This document shows positions 1 to 3,896 of a stretch of DNA of 6,196 bases, one piece after another. Each line of letters starts with the position of its first letter. The first letter of the stretch is position 1. The position numbers and the translations under genes are program-made. The stretch comes from an uncultured Desulfovibrionaceae bacterium (GTDB taxonomy: Bacteria; Desulfobacterota; Desulfovibrionia; Desulfovibrionales; Desulfovibrionaceae). The stretch spans positions 1 to 6,196 of the forward strand of contig CASQEL010000130.1 of the NCBI GenBank assembly GCA_949427775.1, in the 5' to 3' direction. The notes under the pieces were generated by a model that searched no databases, was not told where the DNA came from, and was given only the letters and a program-made list of their open reading frames with translations.

Positions 1-7
1 GAGGGGT

Positions 8-28
8 TTGGGGGCGAGCAGCCCCCAA
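8..28. repeat. 8-bp hairpin at the left edge
   Basis: TTGGGGGC (8-15) and GCCCCCAA (21-28) are perfect inverted copies around a 5-nt GAGCA loop. No T-run follows on the plus strand, so it is a poor plus-strand terminator. A second imperfect inverted pair follows at once: GCATTTCA (33-40) and TGAAAATGC (44-52), with one extra base in the right arm. Both lie upstream of the plus-strand gene at 115. They could be the 3' end of an element lying to the left, an mRNA leader structure or part of a transfer origin. Nothing in view decides between these. Confidence 0.5.
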
Positions 29-114
29 GAGCGCATTTCAACCTGAAAATGCTCCATACGATCAGGGGTATCTCTTTCGCTTTCACTTTATGCCGGGGAA
101 AGGAGCGTGTTCAT

Positions 115-897
115 ATGTCCATGCATCAAATTGAGGATATGATCGAAAGCACCGTGCGCTTGCTGGCGGGTAGCGTGGACTCCCGGGCGAACGACATCCC
201 CCCTCGTGACATTTGTTATCACCTCTATCGAATGCAAGATCAGTGTGATTGCGGATACACCATGTTGCGAGTGGAGGAACAGCTCATACAAATGGGGTTT
301 CTGGCGCGCGTGCCTATTGAGCAATTGCCTGAGCACGAGCGCGACGCCGCGCGGAGTCTGACAGACCGCACAGGTTTTCTCCCTTCAGGAGCGTATATTG
401 ATGGGGAGCAAGAACTGGCTTATGTCGCCTATGGCAAGCCGATTTGGAATACACTGGCGGAGACCGGCGTCCTTTCCCAACCCCAAATAACATCCGTTAC
501 GAAGATGGATGTTTTGGCTCTGGCGGAGGTTGTTATGCCTCTGGCCGCGGGCAGGCTGGCAGCCGGGGGCAAAGCGGGCGAGACTGCCGCCGAGGTTCTG
601 CTCTACTGGTATGCCCTGCTTCCGGCCATGATGCTGACCACCGGCTATGACGGAGAGGGCGAAGAAGAGCGCGTCCTTCGGTTGCGGAATCTGGCAGCCG
701 TCCCGGAAATTTTCAAGCGGGTCCATGCGTTGCGTCTTACATCCGAGCTTGAGGATTTGGATGATTTGGTGGAAGAAGATCTGCCTTGTTTGTCGGGCTG
801 GGCGGAGCCTTATCTGCAATGGGCGAAAGAGGAAGCCGGAAAGACAAAGAAGAGATGCAGAACGATACCTTTTCCGAACGGGACTGGCCGGGTATAA
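115..897 (+). CDS. Hypothetical protein, 260 aa, unknown function
   Basis: This is the only plus-strand gene I accept. The frame opens further upstream (ATG at 49), but ATG at 115 has AAGGAG at 100-105 with 9 nt spacing, so I start there; ATG at 121 is a close alternative. The product is acidic and soluble-looking, with no signal peptide. Residues 1-65 are helical and contain a Cys-rich patch (C34, C44, C46). Residues 131-176 form a hydrophobic Ala/Leu-rich helical stretch, possibly a buried helical hairpin rather than a membrane segment. Residues 210-225 are very acidic (ELEDLDDLVEED) and the C-terminus is basic (KTKKR). I do not recognise the family. It is transcribed away from the rest of the window and has no visible partner on its own strand, so context gives no function. 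Coding is supported by the ribosome site, length and balanced amino-acid composition. Confidence 0.75.
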   Translation: MSMHQIEDMIESTVRLLAGSVDSRANDIPPRDICYHLYRMQDQCDCGYTMLRVEEQLIQMGFLARVPIEQLPEHERDAARSLTDRTGFLPSGAYIDGEQELAYVAYGKPIWNTLAETGVLSQPQITSVTKMDVLALAEVVMPLAAGRLAAGGKAGETAAEVLLYWYALLPAMMLTTGYDGEGEEERVLRLRNLAAVPEIFKRVHALRLTSELEDLDDLVEEDLPCLSGWAEPYLQWAKEEAGKTKKRCRTIPFPNGTGRV

Positions 898-948
898 TAG
901 CTACTCCATGGAGGTGGGGTGGTCAGCCCTGCTGTCAAGCAGACAGGT

Positions 949-966
949 AAAAAAGCCCCGTCGGGC
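949..966 (-). terminator. Short weak terminator-like hairpin, leftward
   Basis: Read on the minus strand, a GCCC/GGGC stem of only 4 bp with a GACG loop is followed by six T residues. The short stem makes it a weak intrinsic terminator at best. It would stop leftward transcription before it ran antisense into the 115-897 gene. Confidence 0.3.
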
Positions 967-976
967 GTGAAGTAAA

Positions 977-1017
977 CGGCCGGCTTTTCCCGGTACTTTA
1001 TCGGGGACAGCCGGCCG
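977..1017. repeat. Inverted repeat with 9-bp arms
   Basis: CGGCCGGCT (977-985) and AGCCGGCCG (1009-1017) are perfect inverted copies. A nested CCCG (989-992) / CGGG (1002-1005) pair lies in the loop, giving a two-tier hairpin. There is no T-run on either side, so it is more likely a structural or binding element than a terminator. The stretch 898-1127 around it contains no gene that I can support. Confidence 0.5.
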
Positions 1018-1127
1018 AGCCTTTAAGGAAACACGCTTTCCCCTCCCATCCGTGTACTCCCTGTCCCCATACAAACAGCGATGCCATGCAGACAACAAGC
1101 CGTAGTTTGTCTGGGATTCTGTAGCTT

Positions 1128-1511
1128 CTACTTGGCGGGGGAATGCCTCTTGGACGGGGAGGAAATCCCATTTTTGCTTGTGTGCGGGGAAAGCAAAAAG
1201 CCCTTACGGAGTGTTTTCCGTAAGGACTTGATTCCTGAAGTGAACTCCGGACGCCCGTAATGGGCGGCCTTTCTTTTCTTCGCCAACAGATGCACACCCC
1301 CGGCGCGTCCCTTCGGTATGGCCTGAAACAGCCCGCATTCACCGTCTGAGCCCCGAAAATGAAACAGCCCGGAAGGCCTCCACCTTGCCGGGACTGCTTG
1401 CGTATCGTTGCCGATTCCGACAGTAACGGCCTCACCGGAAACGGTTTCCGGGGGAGGTACACCGTCAACCAGGGCGTCAACTTTCCTCTCCGGGCAAGGT
1501 TCCCCACTCAC
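1128..1511 (-). CDS. Doubtful small ORF, up to 127 aa, unknown
   Basis: The frame starts at a GTG (1509-1511) whose last two bases overlap the TGA of the frame at 1508-1657 (GTGA). A GGGGGG tract lies 9 nt upstream of the GTG as a poor ribosome site. The first ~80 residues look protein-like (PCPERKVDALVDGVPPPETV, then a Gly-rich stretch). The last ~45 are Ser/Lys-rich and are encoded across the intrinsic terminator at 1195-1225, so a real gene should have ended earlier. Two palindromes (1368-1392, 1430-1457) also lie in it. I recognise no family. It may be a decayed gene or chance reading through structured intergenic DNA. Confidence 0.25.
   Translation of the reverse strand: MSGEPCPERKVDALVDGVPPPETVSGEAVTVGIGNDTQAVPARWRPSGLFHFRGSDGECGLFQAIPKGRAGGVHLLAKKRKAAHYGRPEFTSGIKSLRKTLRKGFLLSPHTSKNGISSPSKRHSPAK
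1195..1225 (-). terminator. Rho-independent terminator, leftward
   Basis: CCTTACGGA (1202-1210) and TCCGTAAGG (1217-1225) form a perfect 9-bp stem with a 6-nt loop. On the minus strand the stem is followed by GGC and then TTTTT, the classic intrinsic terminator layout. It lies inside the reading frame proposed at 1128-1511, which counts against that frame being coding to its end. Confidence 0.65.
1249..1279 (+). terminator. Terminator-like hairpin, rightward
   Basis: CGCCC (1252-1256) pairs with GGGCG (1262-1266) around GTAAT. GG/CC pairs outside one A-G mismatch extend the stem. A TTTCTTTTCTT tract follows at 1270-1280. It could stop transcripts arriving from the plus-strand gene ending at 897, some 350 bp away. 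With the leftward terminator at 1195-1225 it forms a facing pair. Confidence 0.45.
1368..1392. repeat. GC-rich hairpin
   Basis: CCCGGAAGG (1368-1376) pairs with CCTTGCCGGG (1383-1392) with a single bulged G, leaving a 6-nt loop. It is one of several compact palindromes in the gene-poor stretch 977-1603. No T-run is adjacent. Confidence 0.45.
1430..1457. repeat. Long near-perfect palindrome
   Basis: CCGGAAAC (1435-1442) and GTTTCCGG (1444-1451) are perfect inverted copies around a single G. The pairing extends through CCTC (1430-1433) with GAGG (1454-1457) across a small internal loop. With almost no loop this is a dyad of the kind bound by dimeric proteins, or a cruciform, rather than a good RNA hairpin. 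No known binding site is recognised. Confidence 0.5.
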
Positions 1512-1657
1512 AAAATACGGCCCCCCACAGTCCGCCAGAGCAATTTCTCGTCCTTGCGCTTCCCTTGTTCATCTGTGCCCGTTTCGCGCCCCTCGTGGGC
1601 GCGTGGAGCATATTCCAGACGGCAAATCGCCGTAGCTGAATTTACTACCTTTTTCAT
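1508..1657 (-). CDS. Doubtful small ORF, 49 aa, basic
   Basis: The frame begins MKKVVNSATAIC and ends in a charged Lys/Arg/Glu-rich tail (GTDEQGKRKDEKLLWR). Its ATG shares an ATGA overlap with a tiny upstream frame (1654-1704, 16 codons, MLLQKGLNRRGPYLPP). Its TGA shares GTGA with the frame below. These overlaps look like translational coupling, but no good ribosome binding site precedes the ATG; the nearest AGAGG is about 17 nt away. It also crosses the hairpin at 1585-1603. No family is recognised. The charged composition is the main reason to keep it. Confidence 0.25.
   Translation of the reverse strand: MKKVVNSATAICRLEYAPRAHEGRETGTDEQGKRKDEKLLWRTVGGRIL
1585..1603. repeat. 7-bp perfect hairpin
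   Basis: CGCGCCC (1585-1591) and GGGCGCG (1597-1603) form a perfect stem around a CTCGT loop. There is no poly-T on either side. It belongs to the palindrome-rich gene-poor stretch. Confidence 0.45.
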
Positions 1658-1685
1658 GGCGGGAGGTAGGGGCCTCTTCTGTTCA

Positions 1686-1760
1686 GCCCCTTTTGCAGGA
1701 GCATCCGTAGCGTTTTGCTGGATTGGGTGATTTTACTTGCTTTTTGCCCCTTTTGCAGGA
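1686..1760. repeat. 15-bp direct repeat, 60-bp period
   Basis: GCCCCTTTTGCAGGA occurs exactly at 1686-1700 and again at 1746-1760. A further ATCC match follows 1-2 bases later in each copy. Copy starts are 60 bp apart. Both lie between the DUF1640 gene and the weak frames on the left. A regulator binding site pair or a remnant duplication would both fit. Confidence 0.6.
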
Positions 1761-1772
1761 ATATCCCCCGGA

Positions 1773-1802
1773 AAACAGGAAAGACTCCCTGCGAACAGAG
1801 AG
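1773..1802 (-). terminator. Possible terminator of the DUF1640 gene
   Basis: On the minus strand CTCTCTG and CAGGGAG (plus-strand positions 1796-1802 and 1785-1791) form a 7-bp stem with one G-U pair and a TTCG loop. TCTTTCCTGTTTT follows. The stem starts about 30 bp after the stop codon at 1833. The T-tract is interrupted, so termination strength is uncertain. Confidence 0.45.
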
Positions 1803-1832
1803 CCTTTGCCGTGCGTCAGCCCTGCCGTGAGC

Positions 1833-2099
1833 TTATTTGAGGAAGGCGATAACGGCCACAATCAGCGCCGTTTGGGCAACCATTGTAGCGATCATCCACT
1901 TGAGGATTTCGTGTTTGTTGGTTTCCATCTTGTTTTCAAGACGCAAGATGTCCGCCTGAGTGGCGAGATCTTTTGCCAAAATCATTTCATCAAGCGCGGC
2001 TTTTTGCGCTTTTGCAAGAGCTTCCGCTTGCTCCTGTGGCATTCCCGCAGCCTGTAACGTCTTGCTGTATGTCAGAGTGTCAAAAGTGATGACAGTCAT
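1833..2099 (-). CDS. DUF1640-type coiled-coil membrane-anchored protein, 88 aa
   Basis: The product starts MTVITFDTLTYSKTLQAAGM, the typical opening of short bacterial DUF1640 proteins (the family that includes eukaryotic CCDC90/MCUR1). Residues 1-35 match the 'FDTLxxxKxLxxAGxPxxQAEA' pattern. Residues 38-66 are charged and heptad-like, fitting a coiled coil. Residues 67-87 (WMIATMVAQTALIVAVIAFL) form one C-terminal transmembrane helix, so it is probably a tail-anchored inner-membrane oligomer. The start at 2099 is set by AAGGAGG (plus-strand 2107-2113) with 7 nt spacing. The frame stays open far upstream, but that part is low-complexity and implausible. Bacterial function is unknown; such genes are common in prophage-like and accessory DNA. 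It stands alone, with its own putative promoter and terminator. Confidence 0.88.
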   Translation of the reverse strand: MTVITFDTLTYSKTLQAAGMPQEQAEALAKAQKAALDEMILAKDLATQADILRLENKMETNKHEILKWMIATMVAQTALIVAVIAFLK

Positions 2100-2125
2100 A
2101 ATGAAGCCTCCTTGGTGTCCACTGA

Positions 2126-2155
2126 AAAATAACCATGCCCCCCGATAGAGCGCAA
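2126..2155 (-). promoter_or_regulatory. Candidate sigma-70-like promoter for the DUF1640 gene
   Basis: On the minus strand TTGCGC (2150-2155) and TATTTT (2126-2131) are separated by 18 bp. They lie about 27 bp upstream of the start codon, just ahead of the strong ribosome site. Both hexamers match the consensus only partly (about 4 of 6 each), so this is a suggestion by position. Confidence 0.3.
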
Positions 2156-2300
2156 GCCCTCGCCTTGCTTCCGCCTTTTCCTGTCCCCCCGGCGGGAGTG
2201 GCAGGGGCATCCGTCTTTCCGGCATGAGAAGTCTGGCGCGGCGGGGTGTTGTGGTGGTGCGCTTCGCGGTCAGCCGGACCCACCCCCCGACCCGCCGCGC

Positions 2301-2335
2301 ACGCCCTTTCCCCCCTCTGTAGGGGGGCCGGGCGT
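2301..2335. repeat. Two-tier GC hairpin
   Basis: ACGCCC (2301-2306) pairs with GGGCGT (2330-2335), and inside it CCCCCCT (2310-2316) pairs with AGGGGGG (2321-2327) around a CTGT loop. That is 13 bp in all with a small TTT/CC internal loop. Neither side carries a terminator-type T-run. It sits at the downstream end of the possible Ash/C4-like region as read on the minus strand. Confidence 0.55.
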
Positions 2336-2512
2336 TAAGGTGCGCCCCCACGCGGCGCGGTCCGCCCGCTCGGTGCAGGCCGCTGTGCCAGCGGTTGGGA
2401 CATCTGACCGGCAGTGGGAAGAAGTGACCTGTCCCGCTGGCATGCAGGCCTGCTGCCTCGCTCCATCGCTCCCCGCCCACCATGCGGCGTGCTTCGCAGT
2501 CGCCGCCCCCCG

Positions 2513-2527
2513 CGCCCCTTCGGGGCG
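2513..2527. repeat. 6-bp GC hairpin
   Basis: CGCCCC (2513-2518) and GGGGCG (2522-2527) pair around TTC. It is short but very stable, and is the second of three hairpins in the gene-poor stretch. Confidence 0.4.
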
Positions 2528-2541
2528 AAACGCCGCCGTCA

Positions 2542-2588
2542 CGGGGCTTGCAGCCGCGCCCTTTTTATGGGGGCGCTTGCAAGCCCCG
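2542..2588. repeat. Long 17-bp hairpin
   Basis: CGGGGCTTGCA (2542-2552) and TGCAAGCCCCG (2578-2588) are perfect 11-bp arms. An inner GCGCCC (2556-2561) / GGGCGC (2571-2576) stem closes a TTTTTATGG loop, with a small internal loop between the tiers. This is the strongest RNA-type hairpin in the window. It begins about 115 bp downstream of the ERCC4 nuclease stop as read on the minus strand. There is no T-run after it, so it may be an mRNA 3'-end stabiliser or part of a structured RNA. Confidence 0.6.
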
Positions 2589-2701
2589 CGCCTGCTCTGA
2601 CATGAGAAAACCGGACTTTTCCTGACTACCCCCGGCCTGTGCCCGCTACGCCGCATCGCCGGGCATTCGTGGAGGTGGTCACGCCGCGTCGCCGTGGGCC
2701 T

Positions 2702-3145
2702 TCACAATGGCCTTCCACCGCTTCCGCGCCCCCTATACTGCCGGAGGAATCCCCAGCACATGTATTCCGCCGCGCTCCGGCTTCCGGCAAAGAGGAAGGG
2801 CACACGATACCGCCCCGCGAAAGCAAGCACGCTCTGGCAAGCCGCGTGCGGGTTCAGGCGGCTTCGGTATTGTCCCCCGGCCAGTTCCGCCCACGCCGCT
2901 TCCACCACCACGGCGAAGGCATCCAGGGCCGCGCCTCGGGCAAGTTCCCGCTCGAAGCGTTCCCGTTCCCTGCCCAGGCATTGCACGAGGTCAGACAGGC
3001 TCTTGCGCTCCACGGCTACCCTGTCTTCCAGTCCGGCAAGGGAATAGTCCCCCACGGTCAACGCCCCCGCCTCCACCGTCGCGGCATACCGCTCATGCCG
3101 AAAGGCGAACGGGGCTTGCTCCCGGCTGTCGATGATGATTTTCAT
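2702..3145 (-). CDS. ERCC4-fold nuclease, 147 aa
   Basis: This stand-alone nuclease has the ERCC4 (XPF/Mus81) fold and is expected to cut branched or flapped DNA in a metal-dependent way. The signature is complete: D6 and R8-E9 in IIIDSREQ, then GDYS (32-35) and VERKSLSDL (45-53), giving the core E46-R47-K48-x3-D52. Residues 75-84 (AFAVVVEAAW) match the usual following hydrophobic strand. There is no helicase domain and no obvious C-terminal helix-hairpin-helix pair, so it is a minimal phage-type member; any partner is unseen. The start at 3145 has GGAGG with 7 nt spacing, and its ATG overlaps the TGA of the upstream gene (ATGA), so the two are probably coupled. The frame remains open upstream, but that region is the neighbour's coding DNA. 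Likely role: processing of replication or recombination intermediates of the element. Confidence 0.88.
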   Translation of the reverse strand: MKIIIDSREQAPFAFRHERYAATVEAGALTVGDYSLAGLEDRVAVERKSLSDLVQCLGRERERFERELARGAALDAFAVVVEAAWAELAGGQYRSRLNPHAACQSVLAFAGRYRVPFLFAGSRSAAEYMCWGFLRQYRGRGSGGRPL

Positions 3146-3828
3146 GGCGTCACCTCCACGCATGGCGGATTTCCGGACATCAGGTCTTCGTGCCCTCGAT
3201 ACGGCCCGGAAACGGGGTTCTCGTCGCGTTTCGGTCCTTTCCCTTGCCGGGATAAGGATTTCATATTTTGAGGGCTGAAATGAAAAATTCTCTCGTCCGG
3301 AAGGAAGGCATTGTCCATATTCCGACACGCCACTTCCACCGCCACGGGCAGTTTCATCCCCCGGCAGCCGCCCATCTCCCGCACCAGCACGCGAAAGCGC
3401 GCCCGCACCCATGCGGCCATGTGCGCCTTGAACTCTTCCGGCAGGGGAGCGTCATGGTGCAGCACAAGCCCCCTGCCGTCGACGGGTTCCAGAAAGAAGC
3501 CCTGTTCGTTGAGCTGGTGGAGGTAGGGCCAGAGGTTGGACGGGGCATTGAGACGGGAGGGCGATTTATTGCCTAATTCTATCACAGAGGAGGATTGCCC
3601 TTCCCCCGTCATCCCCACCTTTTGCGCCGGACTCTTCGACTCTGAAGGCGATACCAGTTGACCCCTCAAATGGACCGCAACTGGTATCGCTGTTTTTGCC
3701 CCTTTTTCCGCAACTGGTCTCAACCGGTCTTCAACTGGTCTCGCGATACCAGTTGAAAAATTGGCTTGTATCAACGCTTTCAGGCTGAACGTGTTCACAA
3801 CGCGTCCGCAACTGGTCTTGCTCTTCAT
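3142..3828 (-). CDS. Hypothetical protein, 228 aa (or 156 aa from an internal start)
   Basis: The family is not recognised. ATG at 3828 has TGAGGA with about 7 nt spacing. Residues 1-72 are low in hydrophobics and are encoded across the ACTGGT repeat array, so repeats show up as recurring 'RPV-E/A' and 'IPVAV' pieces. Residues 99-152 look folded: a helix (LWPYLHQLNEQG), two strand-like pieces (FFLEPVDGRGLVLHHD) and a helix (PEEFKAHMAAWVRARFRVLV). This order recalls small TubC-N-like docking modules, a weak similarity only. The tail is basic, with Cys154, Cys168 and Cys223. An alternative start is Met73 (3612), with AAAGG 5 nt upstream; using it leaves the whole array untranslated. The ATGA overlap with the nuclease gene supports translation to 3142. 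Position suggests a replication or regulatory partner, possibly the array-binding protein; no DNA-binding motif is evident. Confidence 0.68.
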   Translation of the reverse strand: MKSKTSCGRVVNTFSLKALIQANFSTGIARPVEDRLRPVAEKGAKTAIPVAVHLRGQLVSPSESKSPAQKVGMTGEGQSSSVIELGNKSPSRLNAPSNLWPYLHQLNEQGFFLEPVDGRGLVLHHDAPLPEEFKAHMAAWVRARFRVLVREMGGCRGMKLPVAVEVACRNMDNAFLPDERIFHFSPQNMKSLSRQGKGPKRDENPVSGPYRGHEDLMSGNPPCVEVTP

Positions 3829-3890
3829 GACGTTTTCCTCAACTGGTCTTACTGGTATCGCCTATAGGGACAAGACCAGTAAGACCAGTT
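3648..3890. repeat. ACTGGT iteron-like array, candidate origin or operator
   Basis: Ten exact ACTGGT copies lie in 243 bp. Forward copies start at 3680, 3713, 3734, 3811, 3842 and 3851. Inverted copies (ACCAGT) start at 3653, 3748, 3875 and 3884. A degenerate ACCGGT is at 3723. Two longer classes exist: CAACTGGTATCGC and CAACTGGTCT. GCGATACCAGTTG (3648-3660) and its exact inverse (3678-3690) make a 13-bp inverted repeat. Positions 3731-3756 are a 26-bp palindrome with 24 matching positions. Units at 3711, 3721 and 3731 are in tandem at 10-bp steps, one helical turn. The array adjoins a primase-helicase gene, which fits an iteron origin. A multi-site operator is the main alternative. Only isolated hexamers were noticed elsewhere (605, 5365). 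Confidence 0.8.
3841..3890 (-). promoter_or_regulatory. 16-bp-arm inverted repeat with -10-like core upstream of the 228-aa gene
   Basis: AACTGGTCTTACTGGT (3841-3856) and its exact inverse (3875-3890) flank an 18-bp core. The pair starts 6 bp after the primase-helicase stop and ends about 12 bp before the ATG at 3828. On the minus strand the core holds TATAGG (3861-3866), a fair -10 element; at the -35 position the sequence is ACTGGT repeat rather than a TTGACA-like box. A promoter buried in repeats fits autoregulation by a repeat-binding protein. In RNA the arms could also form a hairpin ending the upstream message, though no T-run follows. Confidence 0.5.
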
Positions 3891-3896
3891 AGAATT

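Larger units (their letters stand above)
2270..2656 (-). other. Gene-poor, hairpin-rich stretch; possible Ash/C4-like region
   Basis: No convincing gene lies between 2100 and 2701. A minus-strand frame over 2270-2656 reads SCQSRRGACKRPHKKG, then FRPEGARGAATAKHAAWWAG and MPAGQ. This resembles the Ash-family reading frames of P4-like prophages ('C-K-P-x-K-K-G ... PEGA ... A-M-V-G-x-A-G'). In those elements the same DNA encodes the structured C4 antisense RNA rather than, or as well as, a protein. No ribosome site supports translation here. The resemblance is from memory of the pattern, not an alignment. Non-coding GC-rich DNA remains the alternative. Confidence 0.3.

Noticed and set aside
1030..1090. 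Leftward promoter (TTGTCT / TATGGG) for a small RNA ending at 949-966
   Set aside because: The hexamers match poorly and the terminator has only a 4-bp stem, which is not enough to call a small RNA.
998..1507. 169-aa minus-strand frame
   Set aside because: It is Arg/Pro-rich without a ribosome site, and runs through two terminators and several palindromes. It looks like chance openness in GC-rich DNA.
1359..1730. 123-aa plus-strand frame
   Set aside because: It has no ribosome site, an implausible composition, and spans three palindromes and the direct repeat.
2100..2483. Longer DUF1640 protein starting at 2483
   Set aside because: The extension is Gly/Arg/Pro-rich and crosses the hairpin at 2301-2335. 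AAGGAGG is 7 nt before the ATG at 2099, and the family normally begins at that Met.
2639..3271. Plus-strand frames opposite the nuclease gene
   Set aside because: They are His/Pro/Arg-rich shadows of the ERCC4 gene, whose catalytic motif is intact on the other strand.
3146..3412. Longer ERCC4 nuclease starting at 3412
   Set aside because: The extension overlaps the 228-aa gene in another frame. The ERCC4 fold starts at MKIIIDSRE, and GGAGG precedes the ATG at 3145.
3648..3890. CRISPR-like array
   Set aside because: The repeats are only 6-13 bp, occur in both orientations and have irregular spacing, with no uniform spacers, so iteron or operator sites fit better.
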